From contig JAHENN010000128.1 of the NCBI GenBank assembly GCA_018609665.1, forward strand, positions 1 through 19,332: DNA of 19,332 bases, given 5' to 3'. Of the stretch, positions 7,404-15,501 are shown piece after piece. The notes under the pieces were generated by a model. That model ran no database searches and had not been told where the DNA came from. It saw only the letters and a list, made by a program, of their open reading frames with translations. The first letter of the stretch is position 1, and each line of letters opens with the position of its first letter. Position numbers and translations under genes: made by a program. The stretch comes from Haloarculaceae archaeon (lineage in GTDB: Archaea; Halobacteriota; Halobacteria; Halobacteriales; Haloarculaceae).

Positions 7404-7835
7404 ATGTCGCTACGATTCCCCACCGAGGGCGACGCCTGGATCCGGGAGTACGGCGAACTGCTCGACGACAACGACGACTACGCCGACGCCGGCGCCGGCT
7501 GGGGCGTCGGCTTCGACGGCGACTTCCTCTTCGTCGTCGAGCCCGACGACGCCTACGACGGCCCGACGGCGCGGTTCTTCCTCGGGCTCGAGGACGGCGA
7601 CTGCACGGGCGCTCACGCGGTCGACGACCCCGAGGCGGAGACGTACGGCTTCGCGTTCCGCGGCCCCTACACCAACTGGCGGCGGCTCTTCGAGGGCGAG
7701 CTGGGGCCGGTCGACGGGATGATGTCCGGCGCCTTCGAGATCGAGGGAGACATGCAGAAGGTGCTACAGTACAGCCGGGCGGCCGTCGAGATGACCGAGA
7801 CGGGCCGCGACATCGACACCGACTTCGAGTACTGA
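7404..7835 (+). CDS. SCP2 sterol-binding-like domain protein (haloarchaeal)
   Basis: A small acidic protein of 143 residues consisting of one SCP2-like fold. Recognisable elements are MSLRFPTEGDAWIREYGELL at the N-terminus, then GAGWGVGFDGDFLFVVEPDD, the strand pair YGFAFRGPYTNWRRLFEGEL and the late helix with GMMSGAFEIEGDMQKVLQY. SCP2 domains bind hydrophobic ligands such as lipids or acyl-CoA. Haloarchaea do not make sterols in the usual sense, so the ligand is unknown. An upstream in-frame ATG at 7359 would add 15 residues but is disfavoured by the TATA position. No signal peptide or membrane span is present. It is transcribed divergently from coaBC and precedes the peptidase pair by 180 bases, with no evident functional link to either. 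The family call is from pattern memory and moderately sure. Confidence 0.78.
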   Translation: MSLRFPTEGDAWIREYGELLDDNDDYADAGAGWGVGFDGDFLFVVEPDDAYDGPTARFFLGLEDGDCTGAHAVDDPEAETYGFAFRGPYTNWRRLFEGELGPVDGMMSGAFEIEGDMQKVLQYSRAAVEMTETGRDIDTDFEY

Positions 7836-7886
7836 CGCCCGGCGGCCGCATCGGCGGAAGACGCCGGAGACGGCCGCTCCGTTACA

Positions 7887-7909
7887 ATACCGGGCCGAGG
7901 TCCGGGTAT
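7887..7909. repeat. Imperfect dyad between the SCP2-like gene and peptidase copy 1
   Basis: ATACC and GGTAT are 5-bp arms flanking a G+C-rich interior with partial further pairing (CGGGCC against GGTCCG). It lies 52 bases after the SCP2-like stop codon and about 40 bases before the conserved 28-base promoter block. It could be a transcript end or an operator; a short T-rich patch (ATTTCTTTTCA) follows at 7917-7927. Confidence 0.25.
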
Positions 7910-7949
7910 AGCCAGGATTTCTTTTCACGATCCGGGTCGGCGACGGGAA

Positions 7950-7977
7950 CGTTTGGACGGGTTTGTCAGAAGCTTTT
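7950..7977 (+). promoter_or_regulatory. Duplicated 28-base promoter-region block, copy 1
   Basis: This block is repeated with 27 of 28 bases identical upstream of the second peptidase gene (11774-11801), each ending exactly 38 bases before the ATG. It contains GTTTG twice, at 7951 and 7961, exactly 10 bp apart, followed by CAGAAGCTTTT. The last part may be a BRE plus TATA-like element, predicting transcription near 8000. The GTTTG pair on one helix face could be an activator site. The repeat is seen directly; the roles are inferred. Confidence 0.6.
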
Positions 7978-8015
7978 CCGATGTCGTGTCAGGACCTGTC
8001 ACGTGGTAGGTTCAC

Positions 8016-11000
8016 ATGAGCGACAAGGATAGATTCGACGATTCGCCCGTCTCCCGGCGACAGTTCTTCCGGCTGTCGGCGGCGACCGGCGCGGCGCTGT
8101 CGCTGCCCGGCAACGCGACCGCCAGCGCCGACGACGAGACGTTCACGACGGAGTACCAGTACGTTCTGAACCACACGCCGGCCGACCACGCCGTCCCGAC
8201 GCTCGTCGAGTTCTCCGGCGAGACCGGACTGCGGGCCTTCGAGGCGCTGTCGGTCGGCCAGGAGGTCCACACGACGACGACGCCGACGACGGCGGCCTAC
8301 GCCCAGCTGACGACGGCGGAGGCCCAGCAGGTCGCCGACCTCCCGGAGGCCAGCAACTTCCAGTTCTCGCCGGGCTCCAATCCGTTCTGGCGCATCGGCT
8401 ACTACCCGCTGGGCGTCTTCCCCGAACCGCGGCGCTCGGTCGACTACATCGGCTTCGAACAACTCAAAGACGGCCTCGCCGAGCTCGAAGAGCGGTATCC
8501 CGACCGCATCCGCGTGAAGAACGTGGGACGGTCGCCCGGCCACTTCAACGACGCCACCGGCCGGCCGGACCCGAAGGGGATGTACGTCGCCGAGCTGACG
8601 AACTTCGACTCCGAGACCGACTTCGAGGACAAGGAGAAGGTGTTCTTCTCCTGTTCGCTGCACGGCCTGGAGATGGCCGGCCGGGAGACGGCCGCCCGGG
8701 TGCTGGAGAACGTCGCCCGGGGGTCCGAGAAGGACGTCCTCGAGGGCGAGGAGAAGGTCGAGCCGTACCTCGACGACGTGGTGGTCATCATGGGGTTCAC
8801 CAACCCCGACGGCTGGGTCGCGCGCAACCCGCAGTACGAGTCGGGCTGGCAGCTGCTCGGGCCCGACGGCGTCCCGGGGGCGCCGCTGTACGAGCGGGGC
8901 AACGCCGAGGTGTTCGACACCAACCGCCAGTACCCCATCGAGGGGTACCTCCAGCCGAGCCACTTCCCGGCGCAGCCGAACGACCCCAAGAGCGAGGAGG
9001 AGGAGACGCCGACGTTCGTCAACGAGAAGGTGCCGGACGCGAAGGCGTTCGTCGACTTCTTCTCCGAGTACGAGAACCTCAACTACGGGGCGGACCTCCA
9101 CGGCGGGCCGTCGTTCAACAACTTCGTGCTGGGGCTCATCAGCCAGAACCAGTTCGACACCCGCCAGCTCCACGAGGTCTACGAGATGTGTCTCAACATC
9201 GACGCCGTGCTGGAGGAGGCCCTGGAGCTCTGGACGACGGTCGGCGACCTCAACAAGCAGATATTCGGCGGCGGCGGGTTCACGCCCGGCCCCGGCAACT
9301 TCGGCTTCGTGCCGACCGACGGGTTCGACTACGCGACCATCTACGACACCATCGACTACACGGTGTCGGGGGCGTTCCTCGACTGGATGTCCCACCCCGA
9401 ACCCATCGGGCTCGGGCTGACGACGCTGGACTTCGAGATGTCGTACAACCACATCACCGGCGGGAACGTCTACAACCCCGAGCTGTTCCGGATAGAGACG
9501 GACGGCTACCGGGTCGTCATCCGGACCATCACCGCCTTCGCGGTCAACAACTCCGACACGCCGAACACCGAAGACGAGTTCGCGACGGAGACTCAGACCG
9601 ACGGCGAGTCGGTCGCCTACGTCACGACCGGCGAGGTCGGCACCGACGAGGACGCGCTCCTGGTGTCCAGCGACGACCTCGTCTTCGAGGAGTTCAGCGA
9701 GGTCGAGTCGCGGACCTTCACCGGCGTCCTCGGCCCCGGCGCGCCGGCCGCCCGGTCGGAGTCGACCCACACGTTCACCGCGCCCGACGACGCCGACCGC
9801 ATCACGGCGACCGCCACCTGGAACGTCGACAGCACGCAGGACAACGAGCTCATTCTGCGTGACTCCGACGGCAACAGTATCGCCAGCTCGACCAACTTCA
9901 ACCCCGTCGCTGGCGGCGAGCGCGTCCGCGCTTCCATCACCGGCGGCGAGGAGTACACGCTGGTGATGCAGACGTACGCGAACGTCGCCGCCAGATACGA
10001 GATCGAGGCGTCGCTGGAGGGGGCGACGACGACCGGCGGCAGCTCCACGCAGTCCACGGACGTGTCGCGCTCGACCGAGGAGCTCGCCGTCGGGGCCGGT
10101 ACAACCGAGACCACCTTCGAGGTCGCCGGCGAGGGCCTCCACAGCATGGGCGTCGACGTCGAGATCGACGCCATAGCGGCCGACGCCGAGCTGGTCGACC
10201 CCGACGGCGAGGTGGTCGCCAGCTACGACGGCGTCCACGAGGAGGACGACCGGCTCGGCGGCAAGGACGGCGGCGTCCCGCCGTTCACCGTCTCCGACCC
10301 GCGGGAGGGGACCTGGACCCTCCGGCTCCGCAACCGCCTCGAGCAGGCCAAGCGCGGCCGGGTGACGTTCTGGACGCTGTCGTCGTCGTCGCCGAACCCG
10401 AACCCCGAGGGGGTGTTCGGCTACACGCAGCGCGACTACGAGGTGACGCCGCTGCGGTTCTTCGAGGACTACGAGGAGTTCGTCGAGGACGGCGGCACCG
10501 TCGAGCCGGTCACCGTCGACGAGGTGGCCAACGGCGCGCTCGTCGCGGGCGGCGAGCCCGCCTACGACCACGTCGTCGTCATCCACGACTACGGCGCCAA
10601 CGGCGACAGCCAGCCGGGCAACGGCGAGTTCGGCTACCGCGGCGTCGACCACCCCGACGCCGGGTTCACCACGCCCGGCTACGTCGACGGCCTCGACGAG
10701 TTCGTCGATTCGGGCGGCAACCTCGTGCTCACCGACGCCGGGCTGAACCTGGTTCCGGAGCTGGAGAACGACCTCCTCGACGGGTCGCGGCTCGACGACG
10801 GCGCCGTCAACTCCGCCTCCAACTACGAGGTGGCGCGGTTCACCTCAAAGAACCTCGAGCACCCGCTCCTGACGGACGGCCGGCCCATCCAGAACCAGCT
10901 GTGGAAGACGGCGCCGCTGGGCTACCAGGCGTTCAACGGCGCCGCCGGCCAGGCGCCGATGTTCGCCGTCGACGAGCAGAGCCTGGCGGCGGCCGCCGGC

Positions 11001-11711
11001 GACAGCGTCGCGACGGTCGCCGGCTCCAACCGCGAGGGCGTCGTCGCCGCCTCCGTCACCCCCGACGAGAACACGGGACGGGGCGTCCACCTGATCGGCT
11101 CGCTGCTGCCGCGGCCGACGCAGGCGAACGTCCACGCCTTCGGCCTGCAGGACTACACGGTGACGTTCTTCGGGAACCTCATCCTGACGTCGGCGCTGGG
11201 GTTCCAGCAGGTCCGCGACACCGGCGACGAGGTCCGGACCTTCGCCCGCGGCGACGAGTGGGACCTCTCCGGCGTCGACCCGATCGACCCGCCGGCGCCC
11301 GCCTTCTCGGCGGACGGCTCCCGGCAGGACGACGCCAGCGTCTTCACGGGCGGCCAGACCAACCGCGTCCAGATTACCGTCTCCGACCTCGGCGGCGACA
11401 TCGCCGACGACGCCGCGGTGACCGTCACCGACGAGATCCCGGACGGCTGGAGCGTCGACGAGCGGTTCGGCGACGTCGAGACGGTCGAGGGCAACACCGT
11501 CGTCCTCGGCACCGTCACGCCGAGCGAGGTCTCGGGAGACGATACCGTCACCCGGCGGTACTTCGCGGATGCCCCGGAGGGCGTCGGCGAGTCCGGCAGC
11601 TACACCTTCGGCCCCGCCGTCGCCGAGGTGACCATCGAGGGCGAGACCCTCACCGACCAGATCGCCGGCACCGAGACGGTCTACGTCGTCGGTGCGTCGA
11701 CGGAGACCTGA
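8016..11711 (+). CDS. Tat-exported M14 zinc carboxypeptidase, multidomain, tandem copy 1
   Basis: A 1231-residue exported metallopeptidase. The N-terminus has a Tat signal (SRRQFF, then LSAATGAALSLPGNATASA), so it should be folded before export. The M14 domain (about 95-540) has the zinc ligands His216 and Glu219 (LHGLEMAG) and His362 (ADLHGGPSF), substrate-binding Asn303-Arg304 (DTNRQYP) and catalytic Glu474 (TTLDFEMSYNH). It therefore appears active, probably cleaving C-terminal residues of external peptides. After it come a PPC-like beta domain (about 585-670; DNELILRDSDGN), a second beta domain (about 680-788; LVDPDGEVVASYDG, GTWTLRLRN), an alpha/beta region resembling class I amidotransferase-like folds (about 807-1067; LDEFVDSGGNLVLTDAG) and a C-terminal beta domain (about 1099-1231; VTVTDEIPDGWSVDERFGDV). 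No sorting motif or C-terminal span was seen. A near-duplicate follows 128 bases downstream. Peptidase family sure; accessory domain names inferred. Confidence 0.93.
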   Translation: MSDKDRFDDSPVSRRQFFRLSAATGAALSLPGNATASADDETFTTEYQYVLNHTPADHAVPTLVEFSGETGLRAFEALSVGQEVHTTTTPTTAAYAQLTTAEAQQVADLPEASNFQFSPGSNPFWRIGYYPLGVFPEPRRSVDYIGFEQLKDGLAELEERYPDRIRVKNVGRSPGHFNDATGRPDPKGMYVAELTNFDSETDFEDKEKVFFSCSLHGLEMAGRETAARVLENVARGSEKDVLEGEEKVEPYLDDVVVIMGFTNPDGWVARNPQYESGWQLLGPDGVPGAPLYERGNAEVFDTNRQYPIEGYLQPSHFPAQPNDPKSEEEETPTFVNEKVPDAKAFVDFFSEYENLNYGADLHGGPSFNNFVLGLISQNQFDTRQLHEVYEMCLNIDAVLEEALELWTTVGDLNKQIFGGGGFTPGPGNFGFVPTDGFDYATIYDTIDYTVSGAFLDWMSHPEPIGLGLTTLDFEMSYNHITGGNVYNPELFRIETDGYRVVIRTITAFAVNNSDTPNTEDEFATETQTDGESVAYVTTGEVGTDEDALLVSSDDLVFEEFSEVESRTFTGVLGPGAPAARSESTHTFTAPDDADRITATATWNVDSTQDNELILRDSDGNSIASSTNFNPVAGGERVRASITGGEEYTLVMQTYANVAARYEIEASLEGATTTGGSSTQSTDVSRSTEELAVGAGTTETTFEVAGEGLHSMGVDVEIDAIAADAELVDPDGEVVASYDGVHEEDDRLGGKDGGVPPFTVSDPREGTWTLRLRNRLEQAKRGRVTFWTLSSSSPNPNPEGVFGYTQRDYEVTPLRFFEDYEEFVEDGGTVEPVTVDEVANGALVAGGEPAYDHVVVIHDYGANGDSQPGNGEFGYRGVDHPDAGFTTPGYVDGLDEFVDSGGNLVLTDAGLNLVPELENDLLDGSRLDDGAVNSASNYEVARFTSKNLEHPLLTDGRPIQNQLWKTAPLGYQAFNGAAGQAPMFAVDEQSLAAAAGDSVATVAGSNREGVVAASVTPDENTGRGVHLIGSLLPRPTQANVHAFGLQDYTVTFFGNLILTSALGFQQVRDTGDEVRTFARGDEWDLSGVDPIDPPAPAFSADGSRQDDASVFTGGQTNRVQITVSDLGGDIADDAAVTVTDEIPDGWSVDERFGDVETVEGNTVVLGTVTPSEVSGDDTVTRRYFADAPEGVGESGSYTFGPAVAEVTIEGETLTDQIAGTETVYVVGASTET

Positions 11712-11725
11712 CGCGGCACACCCCC

Positions 11726-11751
11726 TCCGGCGGGAAATTAAAACCGCCGGA
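11726..11751. terminator. Hairpin between the two peptidase genes, possible terminator
   Basis: TCCGGCGG and CCGCCGGA form a perfect 8-bp stem around a 10-base AT-rich loop (GAAATTAAAA), 14 bases after the stop of copy 1. No T-run follows on the plus strand. It may stabilise or end the first transcript, or the AT-rich loop may have another role. The structure is seen; the function is inferred. Confidence 0.4.
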
Positions 11752-11773
11752 AATGTCCGGGGACCTTCCCCGT

Positions 11774-11801
11774 CGTTTGGACGCGTTTGTCAGAAGCTTT
11801 T
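11774..11801 (+). promoter_or_regulatory. Duplicated 28-base promoter-region block, copy 2
   Basis: Same block as at 7950-7977, with a single difference (C at 11784 for G). It has GTTTG at 11775 and 11785, 10 bp apart, then CAGAAGCTTTT, and ends 38 bases before the ATG of peptidase copy 2. The 38-base leader after it shows little resemblance to that of copy 1, so the block stands out as conserved. It implies that copy 2 has its own promoter and shares regulation with copy 1. Confidence 0.6.
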
Positions 11802-11839
11802 GTATGCAACCGGGGGACCCGGAAGTGTGAGCCACACCC

Positions 11840-14800
11840 ATGAGCGACGATGACAGGTTCGACGACGCCTCGATCTCGCGACGACGGTTCTTCCAGCTGT
11901 CGGCGGCGGCCGGCGCGGCGCTGTCGCTGCCCGGCAACGCGACCGCCAGCGCCGACGACGAGGCGTTCGCTGCCGAATATCAGTACGTCCTGAACCACAC
12001 CCCGGCCGACCACGCCGTCCCGACGCTCGTCGAGTTCTCCGGCGAGACCGGCCTCCGAGCATTCGAGGCGCTAAACGTCGGCGAGTCGATTCACACGACG
12101 ACGACGACGCCGACGACGGCGGCCTACGCCCAGCTGACGACGGCGGAGACCCAGCAGGTCGCCGACCTCCCGGAGGCCAGCAACTTCCAGTTCTCGCCGG
12201 GCTCCAATCCGTTCTGGCGCATCGGCTACTACCCGCTGGGCGTCTTCCCCGAACCGCGGCGGGCAGTCGATTATACTGGCTTCGAGCAGCTGAAGGACGG
12301 CCTCGCCGAACTCGAAGAGCGGTATCCCGACCGCATCCGCGTGAAGAACGTCGGCCGCTCTCCGGGCCACTACAACAACGCCACCGGCCGGCCGGACCCG
12401 AAGGGGATGTACGTCGCCGAGCTGACGAACTTCGACTCCGAGACCGACTTCGAGGACAAGGAGAAGATCTTCTTCTCCTGCTCGTTGCACGGCCTGGAGA
12501 TGGCCGGCCGGGAGACCGGTGCCCGGGTGCTGGAGAACGCCGCCCGGGGGTCGGAGCCGGACGTCGCCGGCAGCGACGCGAAGCTGGCGCCGCTGCTGGA
12601 CGACGTCGTGGTGATCATCGGCTTCACGAACCCGGACGGCTGGGCGGTCCGGAACCCCCAGTACGACTCCGGGTGGCAGCTGGCCGGCCCGGGGACTGGA
12701 ACGCCGCGAGCGCCTGCGGCGCCGCTGTACGAGCGGGGCAACGCCGAGGTGTACGACACCAACCGCCAGTACCCCGTCGTCGGCTACATCGACCCCGCCC
12801 ACTACCCGGCTGCGCCAGCCAGCTACGGCGCCGAGGAGCCGAGCTACGTCAACGAGAAGGTGCCGGATGCGAAGGCGCTCGTCGACTTCTTCCAGGACTA
12901 CGAGAACCTCAACTACGGGGCGGACCTCCACGGCGGGCCGGTGTTCAACAACTTCGTCCTGGGGCTCATCAGCCAGGACCAGTTCGACACCCGCCAGCTC
13001 CACGAGGTGTACGAGATGTGCCTCAACATCGACGATACGCTGGAGACGGCGCTGGACACGTGGGCCACCGCAGGTGATCTCCGGACGTCGCTGATCGGCG
13101 AAGGCCAGTTCTCGCCGGTCCTCTTCGGTGTCCTGCCGGAGGAGGCGTTCGACTACGCGACCATCTACGACACCATCGACTACACCGTCTCCGGCGCGTT
13201 CCTCGACTGGATGGCCCACCCCGAACCCATCGGGCTGGACATGACGACGCTGGACTTCGAGATGTCGTTCAACCACATAACGGGTGGCAACGTCTACAAC
13301 CCCGAGCTGTTCGAGATGGAGGTCACGGGCTACCGGGCGGCCATCCGGACCATCACACAGTTCGCGGTCGACAACTCCGACACGCCAACGACCAGCGACA
13401 CCTTCGCCGTCGAGACGGAGACGGGGGGCGAGAACGTCGCCTTCGTGACCACCGGAGAGGTCGGGTCCCAGGCGGACCTGCTCCGGCGGTCGAGCGACCA
13501 GCTGGTGCTCTCGTCGTTCGAGTCAGTCAGGGACCTGAGCTACTCGGGAGTCATCGGCCCCGGTGCCACCGGTCCGGCAGCGACGACCGCCGAGCACTCG
13601 TTCACGCCGAAGGATCCGGAGGCCGTCCGCGTGGAGGCGACCGCGTCCTGGGGGGCCAACGCACAGGACAACGAGCTGTTCCTCGAGGACCCGGACGGCA
13701 ACCGCATCGCGGGATCGACCAACCCGGGAGGCCCGGAGTCGATCACGGCCAGCATCGAGCCCGGGGTCGAGTACACACTCGTCATCGAGACCTACGCGAA
13801 CGCCGCCTCCCAGTACGAGATTACCGGGAGCATCAGAAAAAGCGTCCGTGCGGACGGTGGGACGAACGACGGGGGCGACGAGACGACGGGAGAGACTACC
13901 GTCAGCGAACAGGTCGCCGCGACGGGGACGACCGTCGCAACCCACCAGGTCGGTACCGACCTGCACAGCATGACCGTCCACACACACGCACAGGACGCCG
14001 TGCTCGATCTCGAGCTCGTCAGGCCCGACGGCGAGGTCGTGTACAGCTTCGACGGGGTGACCGAAAAGCGGGTCGGCGGGAAGTGCTGTGGATTCCCGGA
14101 GTGGGTCGTCGACGACCCGCAACCGGGGACGTGGACGGTCCGCGTCGAGAACAAGCGAGAGACCGCACAGGCGTTCGACGTGATGTTCGCGACGCTGGCC
14201 GCGAACGGCGGCGGCGAGACCGAGACGCCGGACCCGAAGGCCGCTATCGGGTACGAGCAGCGCGACTACGAGGCGACACCGTTCGAGTTCTTCGAGGACT
14301 ACGACGAGTTCGCCACCGGCGACATCGACCCCGTGACGGTCGAACAGGTCGCCGACGGTGCCCTCGAGAGCTACGACAACGCGGTCGTCATCCACGACTA
14401 CACCCCTGAGGGCCGCGCGATGAAGGGCGCGTCCGGCGGCGAGTACACGGATGCACTCGACAGGTTCGTCGACTCGGGCGGCAACCTCGTGGTGACCGAC
14501 ACGGGGGCGTACCTGCTGGCGAAGCTGGACAACGACCTGGTCGACGGGACTGCCATCGACCGAACGGAGAACGTGAAACGGAGATTCTACGACGTAGCCC
14601 GGTACAAGAGCAAGAACCTGGATCACCCGCTGCTGACCGGGGCACGGCCGATCCAAGAGCAGCTATGGAAGGTCCAGCCGCTCGGCTACGCGGTCTCCGG
14701 GCAGGCACAGATGGACCTCATCGACGAGGCCGCGTTCGCCGATGCCGCCAACGACTCCGTCGCGTCGGTGGCCGCCCGGACCGACGGCCTCGTCGCAACC

Positions 14801-15457
14801 GGATCGTTCACCCCCGACGAGACCACCGGCACGGGCGTTCATTACATCTCCTCGCTGCTGCCACCGGGGAAACAGGAGAACCTCCATCCGTTCGGCCTGC
14901 AGAGCTACACCCTCACGTTCCTGGGCAACCTCGTGCTCACGTCGGCGCTCGGGTTCCAGCAGGTCCGCGAGGCCGGCGAGACGACCCGCCGGTACGGTCG
15001 CGGCGACGACTGGGAGGTCGAGGACATCGGCGACGGCGTCACGACGGAGTTCACCGCCGACGGCTCCCGGCGGGACGACGCCAGCGTCTTCACCGGCGGC
15101 CAGACCAACCGCGTCCAGATTACCGTCTCCGGGCTCGGCGGCGACGTCGGGCCGAACGACGAGGTGACCGTCACCGACGAGATTCCGGACGGCTGGACCG
15201 TCGACGAGCGGTTCGGCGACGTCGAGAGCGTCGAAAACGGCGTCGTCGACCTCGGCACCGTCACGCCGAGCGACGTCGACGGCGACAGCACCGTCACCCG
15301 GCGGTACTTCGCGGATGCCCCGGAGGGAGCCGGCGAGACCGGCAGCTACACCTTCGGGCCGGCGGAGGCGACCGTCACCATCGAGGGAACCGAGTTCACC
15401 GCCGAGGTCGCCGGCACCGAGACGGTCTACGTCGTCGGCGCCAGCACCGAGGCCTGA
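11840..15457 (+). CDS. Tat-exported M14 zinc carboxypeptidase, multidomain, tandem copy 2
   Basis: A 1205-residue paralogue of the preceding gene with the same domain order. Its Tat signal has SRRRFF followed by LSAAAGAALSLPGNATASA. The M14 machinery is intact: His217 and Glu220 (LHGLEMAG), His364 (ADLHGGPVF), Asn308-Arg309 (DTNRQYP) and Glu474 (TTLDFEMSFNH). The PPC-like domain spans about 585-664 (DNELFLEDPDGN), the amidotransferase-like region about 811-1044 (LDRFVDSGGNLVVTDTG) and the C-terminal beta domain about 1072-1205 (VTVTDEIPDGWTVDERFGDV). The first 210 or so residues and the last 130 are very close to copy 1, including synonymous sites, while about 500-1040 is much more diverged and uses more relaxed codons. 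Copy 2 lacks an insert present in copy 1's amidotransferase-like region and has a unique Cys-Cys (GGKCCGF). It may act on different peptides from copy 1; substrates are unknown. Confidence 0.93.
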   Translation: MSDDDRFDDASISRRRFFQLSAAAGAALSLPGNATASADDEAFAAEYQYVLNHTPADHAVPTLVEFSGETGLRAFEALNVGESIHTTTTTPTTAAYAQLTTAETQQVADLPEASNFQFSPGSNPFWRIGYYPLGVFPEPRRAVDYTGFEQLKDGLAELEERYPDRIRVKNVGRSPGHYNNATGRPDPKGMYVAELTNFDSETDFEDKEKIFFSCSLHGLEMAGRETGARVLENAARGSEPDVAGSDAKLAPLLDDVVVIIGFTNPDGWAVRNPQYDSGWQLAGPGTGTPRAPAAPLYERGNAEVYDTNRQYPVVGYIDPAHYPAAPASYGAEEPSYVNEKVPDAKALVDFFQDYENLNYGADLHGGPVFNNFVLGLISQDQFDTRQLHEVYEMCLNIDDTLETALDTWATAGDLRTSLIGEGQFSPVLFGVLPEEAFDYATIYDTIDYTVSGAFLDWMAHPEPIGLDMTTLDFEMSFNHITGGNVYNPELFEMEVTGYRAAIRTITQFAVDNSDTPTTSDTFAVETETGGENVAFVTTGEVGSQADLLRRSSDQLVLSSFESVRDLSYSGVIGPGATGPAATTAEHSFTPKDPEAVRVEATASWGANAQDNELFLEDPDGNRIAGSTNPGGPESITASIEPGVEYTLVIETYANAASQYEITGSIRKSVRADGGTNDGGDETTGETTVSEQVAATGTTVATHQVGTDLHSMTVHTHAQDAVLDLELVRPDGEVVYSFDGVTEKRVGGKCCGFPEWVVDDPQPGTWTVRVENKRETAQAFDVMFATLAANGGGETETPDPKAAIGYEQRDYEATPFEFFEDYDEFATGDIDPVTVEQVADGALESYDNAVVIHDYTPEGRAMKGASGGEYTDALDRFVDSGGNLVVTDTGAYLLAKLDNDLVDGTAIDRTENVKRRFYDVARYKSKNLDHPLLTGARPIQEQLWKVQPLGYAVSGQAQMDLIDEAAFADAANDSVASVAARTDGLVATGSFTPDETTGTGVHYISSLLPPGKQENLHPFGLQSYTLTFLGNLVLTSALGFQQVREAGETTRRYGRGDDWEVEDIGDGVTTEFTADGSRRDDASVFTGGQTNRVQITVSGLGGDVGPNDEVTVTDEIPDGWTVDERFGDVESVENGVVDLGTVTPSDVDGDSTVTRRYFADAPEGAGETGSYTFGPAEATVTIEGTEFTAEVAGTETVYVVGASTEA

Positions 15458-15471
15458 CCGCGGTCCGCACC

Positions 15472-15477
15472 TTTTTT
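15472..15477 (+). terminator. T-tract after peptidase copy 2; may also serve as box A of the next gene
   Basis: A run of six T lies 15 bases after the peptidase stop codon, the form expected for archaeal intrinsic termination. The same run sits 25-30 bases before the ATG at 15502, the box A position for a leaderless epimerase mRNA. Either or both roles are possible. Confidence 0.45.
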
Positions 15478-15501
15478 CGCCGCACCGTCCCACCGACGGG
15501 T

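Noticed and set aside
7292..7471. 60-codon upstream extension of coaBC
   Set aside because: It would overlap the divergent SCP2-like gene. The flavoprotein fold begins directly at the ATG ending at 7291, and the TATA-like box lies inside the extension.
8250..8300. Clustered ACG/GAC repeats in both peptidase genes (also near 12090-12120), considered as a repeat element
   Set aside because: They encode a short Thr-rich linker (TTTTPTT or TTTTTPTT). The one-codon difference is a minor length change, not a mobile or CRISPR-like repeat.
7989..10652. An 887-codon open frame antisense to peptidase copy 1
   Set aside because: It is a shadow of the high-G+C sense gene. Its Val/Gly/Arg/His-rich translation has no recognisable domain, whereas the sense strand has a complete M14 active site.
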